A stretch of DNA of 64,000 bases, taken from CBDFGN01 sp965247065. Its GTDB lineage: Bacteria > Bacteroidota > Bacteroidia > Cytophagales > Cyclobacteriaceae. The stretch spans positions 4,526,001 through 4,590,000 of the forward strand of contig CBDFGN010000006.1 in the NCBI GenBank assembly GCA_965247065.1, in the 5' to 3' direction. The position numbers were made by a program, and so were the translations under genes. Under the pieces are notes generated by a model that searched no databases, was not told the origin of the DNA, and worked only from the letters and a program-made list of their open reading frames with translations. Each line of letters begins with the position of its first letter. The stretch's first letter is position 1. Below, piece after piece: positions 1 to 9,860 of this stretch.

Positions 1-264
1 GATAGATCAATAGGGGAATGAGTGTATTGGTCGCCTGGACGGAGGAGAGGGACATGAAATTTTTTAGCAATCGAATTTGCCCAAGGGAATCCAGGAACTC
101 TGCCTTTTTATTCTGGAAATTGCTCAATCTGTCTGTTATTTATGAAAAGTTGGATCAGCCCCGGGGTTGTTACGGGTTATAGTCAATTATGTGCGTGTCT
201 TCTCTCCGTCTTCAAGTTGTTCTGCTAATTTTAAGCATCAACAATTTATGAGAATCCCTGTCAG

Positions 265-846
265 ATGAAAAGTGTTTGTGTGTATTGTGGTTCGAGTACC
301 GGAGAGAATCCTGAGTATAGGTCCAGGGCCGCGGAGCTGGGTGGAGTTTTGGAGAGTCAGGGGATAGCCTTGGTGTATGGCGGTGGCAGTGTTGGCCTGA
401 TGGGAATTCTCGCTGATTCGGTGATGACCATCGGAGGGGAGGTGATTGGGGTTATTCCCCGATTCCTGAAGGAGAAGGAGGTTGGTCACGATAAACTAAC
501 TCAATTGATCTTGGTTGAATCAATGCATGAGAGAAAATCAAAGATGTCCGAATTAGCAGATGGATTTATTGCGATGCCCGGAGGTTTTGGAACGTTGGAG
601 GAACTTGCTGAGATTCTTACCTGGGTCCAACTGGGACTGATCCGGAAGCCGGTAGGCGTGTTGAATGTGGACTATTTCTTCGATAATCTCATTCTTCAAC
701 TTGATAAGATGGTGGAGCAGGGTTTTCTAAGGCAGCAGAACCGGGACATACTTTTGGTTGATTCCAATCCTCAAAGTTTGGTTGCCCGGATGCAGGACTA
801 CCTTCCGATACAGGTAGAAAAATGGATAGACACCAGCCAGACCTGA
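265..846 (+). CDS. LOG-family protein (cytokinin riboside monophosphate phosphoribohydrolase-like, TIGR00730)
   Basis: The 193-residue product has the full LOG-family pattern: a Rossmann-type GGGSVGLMG at residues 39-47, the HERKSKM segment around 88-94, and the signature PGGFGTLEE at 105-113. Family members cleave nucleoside 5'-monophosphates to a base and ribose 5-phosphate. Bacterial members may release cytokinins or act in nucleotide salvage, and the sequence does not decide which. There is no signal peptide, so the protein is cytoplasmic, and the length is normal. The ATG is the first in frame and the N-terminus MKSVCVYCGSS is typical of the family. The gene converges on thrC with an 11-bp gap and is not part of that operon. 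Confidence 0.93.
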   Translation: MKSVCVYCGSSTGENPEYRSRAAELGGVLESQGIALVYGGGSVGLMGILADSVMTIGGEVIGVIPRFLKEKEVGHDKLTQLILVESMHERKSKMSELADGFIAMPGGFGTLEELAEILTWVQLGLIRKPVGVLNVDYFFDNLILQLDKMVEQGFLRQQNRDILLVDSNPQSLVARMQDYLPIQVEKWIDTSQT

Positions 847-856
847 TGCTACCTTG

Positions 857-2152
857 TTAGCGGTTTAGAAGGTAGTCTTTAAGGCTATTAAGCGATGATT
901 CAATATGAGTTGCTCGCTTATCCTTTTGCATCGCCTGCTTAAGGTTCGGGGGTAGGACGACTTTGGCTCCAGTTACATCCTCCACCACATCCTTGAATTT
1001 AGCCGGATGAGCGGTCGACAAAAAAACGCCTGATTTCGATCCATCCTGCGTGTGTTCCTTCAAAGCCCGATAGCCTATAGCGGTATGAGGGCACATTAGA
1101 TAACCATGCCTATCGAAAACTTCCCTCATTGATTCCTGAACCTGAACATCGTCGTACCAGCTTCCGGATATTTCCCCTCGGATAGCCTCATAGTCATTGT
1201 CAAATATGTCCTGGATCCGGGCAAAATTGCTGGGGTTTCCGACATCCATCGCGTTGGAAATAGTGGCAATGGATGGCTTAGGCTGGAAGTTGCCAGATCG
1301 CAGATAATCAGGTACGACATGGTTGACGTTGGTCGCGGCAATAAAGTGGTCGATCTGAATACCCATCTGCTTGGCAATCAGCCCACCGCACAAGTTGCCG
1401 AAATTTCCACTGGGTACTGAAATGACTACGGGTTTACCCCGATCAGCGACTCTGGAGAAGGCGTAACAGTAGTATAGAGACTGAGGTATCAACCGGGCTA
1501 TATTGATCGAGTTGGCTGATGTCATTTTTAGGGATCCCTTCAGATCACGGTCCAGAAAAGCTTGTTTTACCAATCGCTGACAGTCATCGAAGGTACCATT
1601 TACCTCCAGCGCCTGGACATTACCTCCGATCGTTGTCAGCTGTCTCTCCTGGATGAGGCTTACCTTTCCCTTTGGATAAAGCAGCGTGACTTTAGTGCCG
1701 TCAACTCCCAGAAATCCGTGCCCTACTGCACTTCCTGTGTCGCCCGATGTTGCGACCAAAATGTCGATGGTCCGATTCTCATTCTCCAGTAAAATGCCAA
1801 TCAACCTCGCCATGAATCGGGCTCCGAAATCCTTAAAAGCCAGAGTGGGGCCATGAAAAAGCTCAACCACGTCCAGACCGGAGTCCAGGGATCGAATATG
1901 AATATTGAAGTTGAAAGCGTCCTCCACCAGTTCATCCAGAGACCGGGATCCTATTTCCCCTTCAACAAATTCGCCGATGACCTCTTTAGCTATTTCCTGA
2001 AAGGAATGGCGGTTAATTGTGTCCAGGAATGAAGGCGATAGATTTGGAATATTTTCGGGCATGTAAAGACCATTATCGGGGGGCAGTCCTTGGAAAACTG
2101 CTTGTCTTAACGAAACCAATTCAGACCTGTTATTAGTGCTATAGAATCTCAT
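857..2152 (-). CDS. thrC: threonine synthase
   Basis: Converts O-phosphohomoserine to threonine with PLP, the last step of threonine synthesis. The 432-residue product starts MRFYSTNNRSE and carries the threonine-synthase motif HGPTLAFKDFG near residues 100-110, with the PLP-binding Lys at 107, followed by ATSGDTGSAVG and the glycine-rich SVPSGNFGN. The frame stays open upstream to 2368, but that extension overlaps thrB and has no family similarity. The ATG at 2152 lies 10 bases past the thrB stop and gives the usual length. It is the last gene of thrA-thrB-thrC on the minus strand. Confidence 0.95.
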   Translation of the reverse strand: MRFYSTNNRSELVSLRQAVFQGLPPDNGLYMPENIPNLSPSFLDTINRHSFQEIAKEVIGEFVEGEIGSRSLDELVEDAFNFNIHIRSLDSGLDVVELFHGPTLAFKDFGARFMARLIGILLENENRTIDILVATSGDTGSAVGHGFLGVDGTKVTLLYPKGKVSLIQERQLTTIGGNVQALEVNGTFDDCQRLVKQAFLDRDLKGSLKMTSANSINIARLIPQSLYYCYAFSRVADRGKPVVISVPSGNFGNLCGGLIAKQMGIQIDHFIAATNVNHVVPDYLRSGNFQPKPSIATISNAMDVGNPSNFARIQDIFDNDYEAIRGEISGSWYDDVQVQESMREVFDRHGYLMCPHTAIGYRALKEHTQDGSKSGVFLSTAHPAKFKDVVEDVTGAKVVLPPNLKQAMQKDKRATHIESSLNSLKDYLLNR

Positions 2153-2162
2153 CCGGAATAGA

Positions 2163-3092
2163 TTAGTCCAGGATTCGGGGCCCCTGCTTATTGATCGGCG
2201 AATTGTAAATGGTATTAGTGATATTCTTTCCGGTATAGATTTCTTCCATTTTTTGAGACACCTTCCGGGCAATCTCGCCACCGCGGCAAAGTGCAAAGAT
2301 AGAAGGTCCGGACCCCGAAATGTTGCAGCCCAGTGCTCCGGAGGCGATAGCCGCCTCCTTGATGTCATGATAGGCAGGGATCAGATTTGATCGGACCGGC
2401 TCGGCGACGTGGTCCTCAACTGAGCGACCGATAAGATCGTAGTCGCCCTGGAACAAACCGGCCACCAGACTGCCTACATTTCCCCATTGAGATATAGCCT
2501 TTTCCAGGGTCACTTCTTTGCTCAGCAAGTTCCGGGAATCCTTGGTACTGATTTCGATGTGAGGATGAACCACGCTTGTCCAAAGATCTTCAGGATACTC
2601 CAGCTCAATGATGTCCAGCGGCTCATAACTTCGTACCAGAACAAATCCACCAAGTAGTGCGGGAGCGACATTATCTGCATGGGGTGAACCACATCCCGCT
2701 TCTTCTCCTTCTACCGCGAACGGCACCAGGTCTTTCCTATCCAAAGGCTCACCCATTAACAGGTTGGCTCCAAAGACCGCACCCACTGCGCTGGCAGCGC
2801 TTGATCCCAGGCCACTGCCGAAAGGCATCTTTTTATTAATAACCAGGCTGAGGCCCTGTCCGGACTCGATCTTCTCCAGGTATTTTTGGGCCGCAACTCC
2901 TGCTGTGTTCAGTTTGGGATCGATTGGCAGGCGGCCTTGATCCCCGGTGATTCTTGCGATGGACACTCCGGGCTGGTCCGTGCGATACAGGATAAGCTCG
3001 TCTCCTGGGCTCTCCAGCGCAAATCCCATAACATCAAATCCGCAGCCGACGTTGGAAACTGAAGCAGGAGCAAAAACCCTTACACTATCCAT
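2163..3092 (-). CDS. thrB: homoserine kinase
   Basis: A GHMP-family kinase of 309 residues that phosphorylates homoserine. The ATP-binding motif PFGSGLGSSAASAVGA lies at residues 90-105, and the N-terminus (VFAPASVSNVGCGFDVMG) is typical of ThrB. The C-terminal GHMP motif SGSGPSIFAL is present. It sits between thrA and thrC, but an IS982-family element now separates its start codon from thrA. Removing the IS and one target duplication recreates a one-base TAATG overlap between the thrA stop and this ATG. thrB was therefore probably translationally coupled to thrA before the insertion. Confidence 0.96.
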   Translation of the reverse strand: MDSVRVFAPASVSNVGCGFDVMGFALESPGDELILYRTDQPGVSIARITGDQGRLPIDPKLNTAGVAAQKYLEKIESGQGLSLVINKKMPFGSGLGSSAASAVGAVFGANLLMGEPLDRKDLVPFAVEGEEAGCGSPHADNVAPALLGGFVLVRSYEPLDIIELEYPEDLWTSVVHPHIEISTKDSRNLLSKEVTLEKAISQWGNVGSLVAGLFQGDYDLIGRSVEDHVAEPVRSNLIPAYHDIKEAAIASGALGCNISGSGPSIFALCRGGEIARKVSQKMEEIYTGKNITNTIYNSPINKQGPRILD

Positions 3093-3104
3093 TATAGGTA
3101 ATTA

Positions 3105-4134
3105 ACGTGAGTTCGATATAAAATAGAGTAGTTTATTGATAGAAAAAAGGCAGAAAATTAGTATATTAAGTCATTGACAATCAACAAAATAACTAATATT
3201 TCTACCTATGTTAACTGCTACTAAAATTACTGAAATTTTTTGTTCCATTGACGATTTTTGTCTGGATTTTGTCCCAAAATTGGAAAAAAGATTGCTGGGA
3301 AGTAAAAAGCGCAACAAACCTGGTAAGCTTTCTTTATCCGAAGTAATGACTATACAGGTCTTGTTCCAGATCTCAGGATATCGAAATTTCAAGACCTTTT
3401 ACAACACATACGTTTGTGGCCACTTGCGCTCCTTCTTTCCTGATGTGGTAAGCTATAACCGAATGGTAGAACTTTGTAGTGGAAGTCTTCTGCCAATGGC
3501 TATTTATCTGAAAACACAAGGGACTGGACAGTGTACAGGTATAAGTTTTATAGACAGCACTCCGTTAAGGGTCTGTCATAACAGACGGATCCATAACCAT
3601 AAAGTATTTGAAGGGTTAGCTAAAAGAGGCCATTGTTCCATCGGATGGTTCTACGGGTTTAAGCTCCATCTTATCACTGCTGATACGGGTGAAATCATCG
3701 ATTTTATGCTCACACCGGGCAATGTGGATGACAGAAAGCCTCTTAAAATTGAACGGTTTATTAAGAAATTATTCGGAAAGCTCTTTGGTGATAAAGGCTA
3801 CATCAGTAAGGAACTTTTTAAAAATCTGTTCTTCCGCGGAGTCCATCTGATAACCAAACTCAAACGCAATATGAAGTCCTCATCCTTAACCCCCATCATG
3901 GATGCTATAATGCTCCGTAAAAGGGCTATTTGTGAGACTATCATTGATCAACTTAAAACATCTTCCAGATTGAACACTCCAGGCACAGGAGCCCAACTAA
4001 TTTCCTTACCAACCTTTTCTCGGCTTTAATCGCTTACAACTTTTGCGAAAAAAAGCCCTCAATCAAATTGAACTACCAGGACACCGGTCAACTCTTTCTC
4101 GCTCTTTAATCATTCCTTATTGTCGAACTCACGT
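3105..4134 (+). mobile_element. IS982-family insertion sequence, copy 1 (1030 bp, defective)
   Basis: Ends are inverted repeats beginning ACGTGAGTTCGA on each side. Flanks are TAATTA (3099-3104) and TATTTA (4135-4140), a 6-bp target duplication with one mismatch. A second copy at 48203-49233 is 1031 bp. The one-base length difference fits the single A missing from an A-run inside the transposase of this copy. The element lies exactly between thrA and thrB, with its transposase antisense to the operon. Confidence 0.93.
3208..4109 (+). pseudogene. IS982-family transposase, frameshifted
   Basis: The first 250 or so residues match the intact 300-residue transposase of copy 2 (48228-49130), including the DDE-type acidic residues in FIDST, FGDKGY and CETIIDQLK. 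At 3955-3958 this copy has four A's where copy 2 has five. The reading frame shifts there and ends early at 4029 with an unrelated tail. The original stop would be at 4107-4109. About 50 C-terminal residues are lost, so the element is probably immobile unless copy 2 supplies transposase in trans. Confidence 0.9.
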
Positions 4135-6602
4135 TATTTAGTGTCTTGCAGCAGGAAGTTTCCGATGCTGATAATTTCGGCAAAAACCCCAGCAGCGGTC
4201 ACCTCGGCACCGGCTCCGGGCCCCTTTATTACCAATGGGGTAGTCTTGTATCTTTCAGTGGTGAATGCCAATATGTTATCGCTCCCGGATAATCCGTAGA
4301 AGGGATGATGGCTATCCACCGCCTGTAGCCCGACCCTCGCTTTACCCTCTTCCAATGTAGCTATGAAACGTAGGACCTTTCCGTCCTTCTGGGCTCGTTG
4401 GTGCCTTCTTTTGAATTCAGGATTAGCCTTCTTCAGGGCTACAAAAAATTCTTGGACCGACTTAGCTCTTAGGCAAGGGGCTGGCAGAATATTTTCCACC
4501 TGCACATCTCCCGGCTCAAGGTTGAGCCCAGCTTCCCTGGCCAAAATCAGAATTTTTCGGGCCACATCCATTCCGTTTAAATCATCCCTGGGATCTGGTT
4601 CGGTGAAACCCTGGTCCTTAGCTTGCTGAACCACCTCACTGAAGTCAGCATCGCCACTATATGAATTAAATATATAGGAGAGTGTTCCTGAAAGTACTCC
4701 TTCGATCTTCAAGATACGATCCCCGCTATACCTCAGATCCTTTAGGGTGCCAATCACCGGTAAGCCCGCCCCCACATTGGTTTCATATAAGAATTGAACA
4801 CCGTGAGCCAGCGCCTCCTGCTGCAGGTCCTCGTAATTGGCATAGCTACTGGAATTGGCAAGTTTGTTGGGTGTGACAATCGAAATGCTTGAAGTCAGAA
4901 TGGTGTTGTAAAATTTGATTACCTCCGAGCTTGAGGTACAATCCACAAATATGGAGTAAGGGAGGTTGAGGGCTTTCATACCCTTTGCAAATTGGCTTAG
5001 ATCAGTTTTTTGTTTTGAGCTATTCAGGCTTTTTTTCCAGGTTTTAAGATTGATCCCCTCCGCCTTCAACAAAGTCTTACTGGTATTGGCCAGGCCTATT
5101 ATCTTGATCTTAAGATTCCGGTCATGAAGGAGGAAATTGGTTTGATGCCGGATTTGGCTCAGGAGTGTGGAACCAATGAGACCGACTCCCACCATAAACA
5201 CATTCAGAGTTCGTATATCCGACAGAAAGAAGGTCTCGTGAAGAGCGTTCAAAGCTTTGGACAGGTCATCCTGATGAATGACCACCGACACGTTGAGCTC
5301 GGAAGATCCCTGGGCGATGGCATTTACATTGATACCATTACGTCCTAATGCCTTGAATAGCCTGCCTGCAATACCCGGAGTATTTCGCATGTTTTCTCCA
5401 ATGATGGCCACAATCGATAGCTTACGTTCGACCTGAACACGGTCCATTTTTTTATATTGGATTTCGGCTTCGAACTCCCCCTCGATGATGGTTTTTGCTG
5501 CCTCGGCATCGTCGGGCATAACGGCAAAACAAATCGAATGCTCAGAGGAGGCTTGGGTTATCAGAATTATGTTGATGTTGTGTAGTGCCAGTGTCCCGAA
5601 CAATCGCGAGGATATTCCGGGCACTCCCACCATGCCACTGCCGGTTACGTTTATAAGAGCCACCTCGGCTATTGATGATATGCCCTTAATAGGAGATTGA
5701 CCGGCTTGGCCCTTCGTGCTTATTAGAGTCCCTTCGAATTCAGGATTGAAAGTGTTGCGGATCCGTAAGGGGATTTTCTTACTAAAAGCTGGTTGAAGCG
5801 TGGGCGGATAAATAACCTTGGCTCCGAAATGAGATAGCTCCATCGCTTCCAGATAAGAAATGGCGGGGAGCGAAAGTACATCCCGCACTTGCCTTGGGTC
5901 AGAAGTCAAAACTCCGTTTACGTCAGTCCAGATTTCTATCTCATTTGCCTTAAGGGCTGCCCCGAATATGGCTGCTGTGTAGTCAGATCCACCCCTACCT
6001 AGAGTGGTGGTTTCTCCATTGAGTGAGGAACCTATGAACCCAGTGATGACTTGAGTCTTAGATCGTTCCTTAAAGTGCAATGAAACTTTACGGTTGGTTT
6101 TACTAAAATTTACCTTGGCCAACCCAAAGTTGTCATCGGTAATTACCACATTTCTGGCGTCGAGATACTCAGCTGGCACTCCCTCTTGATTTAGATAGGC
6201 AGTTATTAGGTTGGCAGACAGCCTTTCTCCGAAACTTTGCAATAGATCCAAGCTCCGGGGTGATAACTCCTTCAACAGGAACACCCCATGCAACAAGTTG
6301 TCTATTTCAGCCGACAGGGATTTAAACTGAATTATTAGTTGGTTATGAAGCCGACCTCCTATGAGCTTTTTGGCAGCTTTCCGGTGATTTCTTGAAATAT
6401 CGGAACATATGTTTAGATATTTATTATTGTTGATCGCGGCCATCTTACCTGCTTCGATCAGGAGGTTGGTCACACCTTTCATGGCCGATACTACCACCGC
6501 GTATTGAACCCTGGCAACACTGTAGTTCACTAGAATCGCCCCGACCTGCTGTATGCTGTTGGCATCCCGTATGGAGCTGCCCCCGAATTTCAGGATTTTC
6601 AT
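4134..6602 (-). CDS. thrA: bifunctional aspartokinase / homoserine dehydrogenase I
   Basis: A fused two-activity enzyme (822 residues) for the first and third steps of the threonine/methionine branch. The N-terminal aspartokinase begins MKILKFGGSS, followed by two ACT-type regulatory repeats at roughly residues 310-450. A homoserine dehydrogenase domain with the NAD(P)-binding VGVGLIGSTLL starts near 460, and GAGAEVTAAGVFAEI lies near the C-terminus. The ATG at 6602 is preferred over an in-frame ATG at 6635 because MKILKFGG is the conserved family start and the length then matches E. coli ThrA. The stop codon is completed by the first base of the inserted IS. The ancestral protein would have run two residues further before stopping at the thrB start. 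Confidence 0.95.
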   Translation of the reverse strand: MKILKFGGSSIRDANSIQQVGAILVNYSVARVQYAVVVSAMKGVTNLLIEAGKMAAINNNKYLNICSDISRNHRKAAKKLIGGRLHNQLIIQFKSLSAEIDNLLHGVFLLKELSPRSLDLLQSFGERLSANLITAYLNQEGVPAEYLDARNVVITDDNFGLAKVNFSKTNRKVSLHFKERSKTQVITGFIGSSLNGETTTLGRGGSDYTAAIFGAALKANEIEIWTDVNGVLTSDPRQVRDVLSLPAISYLEAMELSHFGAKVIYPPTLQPAFSKKIPLRIRNTFNPEFEGTLISTKGQAGQSPIKGISSIAEVALINVTGSGMVGVPGISSRLFGTLALHNINIILITQASSEHSICFAVMPDDAEAAKTIIEGEFEAEIQYKKMDRVQVERKLSIVAIIGENMRNTPGIAGRLFKALGRNGINVNAIAQGSSELNVSVVIHQDDLSKALNALHETFFLSDIRTLNVFMVGVGLIGSTLLSQIRHQTNFLLHDRNLKIKIIGLANTSKTLLKAEGINLKTWKKSLNSSKQKTDLSQFAKGMKALNLPYSIFVDCTSSSEVIKFYNTILTSSISIVTPNKLANSSSYANYEDLQQEALAHGVQFLYETNVGAGLPVIGTLKDLRYSGDRILKIEGVLSGTLSYIFNSYSGDADFSEVVQQAKDQGFTEPDPRDDLNGMDVARKILILAREAGLNLEPGDVQVENILPAPCLRAKSVQEFFVALKKANPEFKRRHQRAQKDGKVLRFIATLEEGKARVGLQAVDSHHPFYGLSGSDNILAFTTERYKTTPLVIKGPGAGAEVTAAGVFAEIISIGNFLLQDTK

Positions 6603-6679
6603 GACCCCAAATTTAGCGAATGGCGAAAATGACATTTTTTAGCCTAAAACTGAAAGAGAACCTGATAAAAATGCCTGTA

Positions 6680-6695
6680 AGCCCAAGGCTGGGCT
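6680..6695 (-). promoter_or_regulatory. small hairpin in the thrA upstream region
   Basis: In the 330-bp gap between thrA and the divergent NHL-repeat gene, AGCCCA and TGGGCT form a 6-bp stem with a four-base loop, 78 bases before the thrA ATG on the minus strand. I found no Thr/Ile-rich leader peptide and no clear T-tract, so a threonine attenuator is not supported. Nothing else is recognisable in 6603-6932. Confidence 0.2.
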
Positions 6696-6932
6696 GGATA
6701 ATTTGCAATATTTGTATAGTTGACCAATTCTTTTTACAAAATTTCTAATTACAAGCTAAATCGTTGTTCGTCTGCCCAGTGAATACGGCTCTCCGGTTCG
6801 CCAGCTTGATTCTGATTGCGGCATTATCCAAAAAGCCCAAGATCCTTCTAATTCTTTGTTGCGACATTCCTTATTAAATAAGTAGTTTTAGTACGATTAT
6901 CTGGTATTGTAGCGGTAACTAAAAAGGATGCA

Positions 6933-8102
6933 ATGAATTCAATTACGACAAGCGGGTTTGTTAGTGCGGTGCTTGCGATCGCGATCGTAACAGCGTGTTC
7001 GGATGTTCGCAAGCCTGACAATGACAAAGAACAAGTGACTTCTAACGATATTTATTCTTTCAAAGCACCAACTGAATTCAGAGTTGATCCTTTCTGGCCC
7101 AAACCATTGCCTAATCATTGGATACTAGGTGAGGTTGCTGGGGTGGATATCGACGCAAATGATCATGTGTGGATCGTGCAACGACCTAACAGCGTATCGG
7201 ATCGTGTAACCGGTGCCTCCCAAGACCCACCGACATCAGAATGTTGCAGCCCTGCACCTTCGGTAATTGAATTCGATCCTGAAGGAAATGTCCTCCAGGC
7301 CTGGGGCAATCCGGATTCAACCCAGCAATGGTTCGCCAATGAGCATGGTATTTTTGTTGACAGTGATGACAATGTATGGTTTGGCCGTAACGGTGGCGAT
7401 GACCACGTGGTCCTGAAGTTTTCGCATGATGGGCAATTGTTACTGCAAATTGGTGAATGGGGCATTACTGGGGGCAGCAATGACACAGGCCATCTTGGGA
7501 GACCTGCGGATATAGCCGTAGATCCTGAGGCCAACGAGGTTTATATTGCTGACGGGTATGGCAATCGACGAATAATTGTATTCGACGCAACATCCGGGGA
7601 ATATAAACGTCATTGGGGAGCCTAGGGTGAAACACCTGATGATAGCGAACTCCCTGCTTTTGACCCTAACGTGGAACCGATCCGGTCCTTTCGCAATCCG
7701 GTACATGCAGTGGGGCTATCGAAGGATAATCTGGTCTACGTCGCGGATCGCGTTAACAATAGAATTCAGGTATTTAGGAAAGATGGCACTTTTGTAAAGG
7801 AAAGTGTCATTGCCAAAATGACTCTAGGGGCAGGTTCTATCTGGGATATCGATTTGTCTCCCGATACGGATCAGGCTTATATATATGTGGCTGACGGGTT
7901 GAACATGAAAATTCAGATTCTTGATCGCAAGAATCTAGAGATTATAGGATCAGTTGGCCAGGGTGGTAGAAATGCTGGTCAGTTCGGCTGGGTCCATAAT
8001 GTCGCCATGGATTCAAAAGGAAATTTGTTTACCGCTGAAGTTGAACCTGGAAAACGGGTTCAGAAGTTCAGACCGGTATCTAATTCAAAAACAGATCGAT
8101 AG
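6933..8102 (+). pseudogene. NHL-repeat beta-propeller lipoprotein interrupted by an in-frame TAG
   Basis: Two same-frame ORFs, 6933-7625 and on to 8102, are separated only by a TAG at 7623-7625. Read through, they give one protein of about 390 residues with NHL-type repeats such as VYIADGYGNRRIIVF and VYVADRVNNRIQVF. The stop falls in RHWGA-stop-GETPDD, where relatives usually have Tyr, so TAC or TAT to TAG is the simplest change. The N-terminus is a lipoprotein signal (IVTAC with Cys near residue 22). A good AAAAGGA ribosome-binding site precedes the ATG. It is probably a recently inactivated surface or periplasmic propeller. Suppression or a sequencing error would restore it. Confidence 0.82.
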
Positions 8103-8175
8103 ACACGGATCGATTGACAAGGATACTCTGTTAGCCCTTCGTTGCTCGCCCTTCGCTGTTCGCTTTTTCGCTGTT

Positions 8176-9660
8176 TTATTCAGTTTGAGGCAGTGGCATT
8201 TCCTCACTATCCAAGTCCCTGGCTTTGAAGAATGATGGCTGAGGATTGTCAGATCTTCTTTGCTCAATCCAAAATACGCCATCATAAGGATAACTATTGC
8301 CGCGAGTTGAAATGAAGTCAACATCCCCATCACTATCCATGTCATGAGCTATAAACTTATCAAACATTCCTCGTTTTCTTCGTGAGATATCATGCCTTAT
8401 CCAAGGTTTTGTCAGATCACCAGGATGTTCGAACCATGCAATACGTCCAAGCGGGTCATCCACGCTAACCTCCCCATCATTGACTCTGGACCCTCGACTA
8501 TACCCTCCGGTCATTACATCTATCTGCCCATCATCATTGATATCAGCTGCCTTGATCCCGAACACACCGTCGGGGCTTATACTTCCAATCGGATGAAGCC
8601 TCCATTTTTCGGAAAATGAGGAGGGTTGCTCCAGCCAAACAAGATTTGTAAATCCTTCTCTTAAGATGATGTCCAATTTTCGGTCCCTGCTGAGATCCAC
8701 AAACTCCAAATTGAAGCCGGTTATCCAAGCCTGTCCAGAATCTTTTTGAGGAAAGTCTCTCAATATTTCGATAGGATGAATCAGGAAATTAATGGAATCC
8801 TGGCTGATATTTTCCAACAAAATGATTCGACCTTCACCTCGGGATCCGGCAATGACGTCAAGATCCCCATCATCATCTAAATCAATGGGTCGGGAGTTCA
8901 TAGGAATTCTAATCAGCACCAGCTCATGCTCAATCCACGAGGAGTCGTTCAGAGGCTCGCCTGCAATTTCGAAATACGATACCGGCTTGAGTTCGGTTAC
9001 ATTACTATCCTTAGTACCATACCCGAGCTGGGCACCCTTGTTGGCGGCAACGATTTCGGGTTGTCCATCTTGATCAAAATCAGCAGTGAATACCCTGATA
9101 AATGAACCTCTATTCTGAGTGACTTGTGGCATGATCCGGATCCATCGGGATGTCCGAATATCAAGACCCGGGTTCTCGAAATAGATCAGATGGGCAAGTT
9201 CACATGCGGCAACGACGTCTAAAAAGCCATCTCCATTGATATCCTCTATTGCCACATCTTCCGCCGCCGCAGCCTCTTGACCCTCGGCAAGAGTAACCAA
9301 GTGCCATTGGTCGGGGTTTGAGGACCCGTAAGCGATCCTTATATGACCTCTGGCCACACCATCGTAAACCGTGTCCGATTCATGAACTGAGACTATGTCC
9401 ATATAACCGTCCTGATCCAGATCTCCGGTCGTCAAACCATCACTTCCGCTGATCGCAACCCCACCAATTTCAGGATCATCGATGATGTGCTCTTGCCAAA
9501 AAATGTACTGACCATCCGAGCTTTTGGCTTGGGTTTTCCTGGAACCCACATTTTGATTTTCATCGGAAGAAGTTGCGTCACTACTTAACGGCCCATTGCA
9601 GGCAACAATCATGAGCGAGATCATTAACAAGCAACTGGTGGGGATCTGTAAGCTGTTCAT
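8176..9660 (-). CDS. FG-GAP/VCBS-repeat lipoprotein
   Basis: The 494-residue product starts MNSLQIPTSCLLM and has the lipobox LMIVAC near residue 20. The body is a run of FG-GAP/VCBS calcium-binding loops, for example DLDQDGYMDIV, DINGDGFLDVV, DFDQDGQPEIV, DLDDDGDLDVI, DINDDGQIDVM and DMDSDGDVDFI, predicting a seven-bladed beta-propeller on the cell surface. The frame is open to 9771, but the extension is charged and would bury the lipobox, so the ATG at 9660 is chosen. No enzymatic motif is visible. Such proteins are common near polysaccharide-use genes, but the role here is unknown. Confidence 0.85.
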   Translation of the reverse strand: MNSLQIPTSCLLMISLMIVACNGPLSSDATSSDENQNVGSRKTQAKSSDGQYIFWQEHIIDDPEIGGVAISGSDGLTTGDLDQDGYMDIVSVHESDTVYDGVARGHIRIAYGSSNPDQWHLVTLAEGQEAAAAEDVAIEDINGDGFLDVVAACELAHLIYFENPGLDIRTSRWIRIMPQVTQNRGSFIRVFTADFDQDGQPEIVAANKGAQLGYGTKDSNVTELKPVSYFEIAGEPLNDSSWIEHELVLIRIPMNSRPIDLDDDGDLDVIAGSRGEGRIILLENISQDSINFLIHPIEILRDFPQKDSGQAWITGFNLEFVDLSRDRKLDIILREGFTNLVWLEQPSSFSEKWRLHPIGSISPDGVFGIKAADINDDGQIDVMTGGYSRGSRVNDGEVSVDDPLGRIAWFEHPGDLTKPWIRHDISRRKRGMFDKFIAHDMDSDGDVDFISTRGNSYPYDGVFWIEQRRSDNPQPSFFKARDLDSEEMPLPQTE

Positions 9661-9795
9661 TATGGAAAGTAATAGAATATGGCCAAATTTCAATGATTTC
9701 TGCCATGGGTTGGATGCAATGCGCAATTCGCTGTTCGCCCTATGCTTTTCGGTTTTCGCCGATTTTCTCATCCTCAGTGCTCAATCCACTTTCAA

Positions 9796-9856
9796 TTCCA
9801 TCACCCCAACAATCCAGTATTCCATCACCCCAACGATCCAGTATTCCATCACCCCA
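9796..9856. repeat. 24-bp tandem repeat, about 2.5 copies
   Basis: TTCCATCACCCCAAC followed by a short variable part occurs at 9796, 9820 and, cut short, at 9844. The first two units differ by one base. The tract ends just beyond the stop codon of the Tat-exported gene and lies upstream of the FG-GAP lipoprotein gene. It is non-coding on both strands as far as I can see. Confidence 0.85.
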
Positions 9857-9860
9857 TCAC

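Noticed and set aside
2153..2368. N-terminal extension of thrC
   Set aside because: Open frame only because it overlaps thrB in another frame; it has no threonine-synthase similarity, and the ATG at 2152 gives the normal protein.
6603..6932. Threonine attenuator for thrABC
   Set aside because: A weak hairpin is present, but no leader peptide rich in Thr or Ile codons and no T-run were found.
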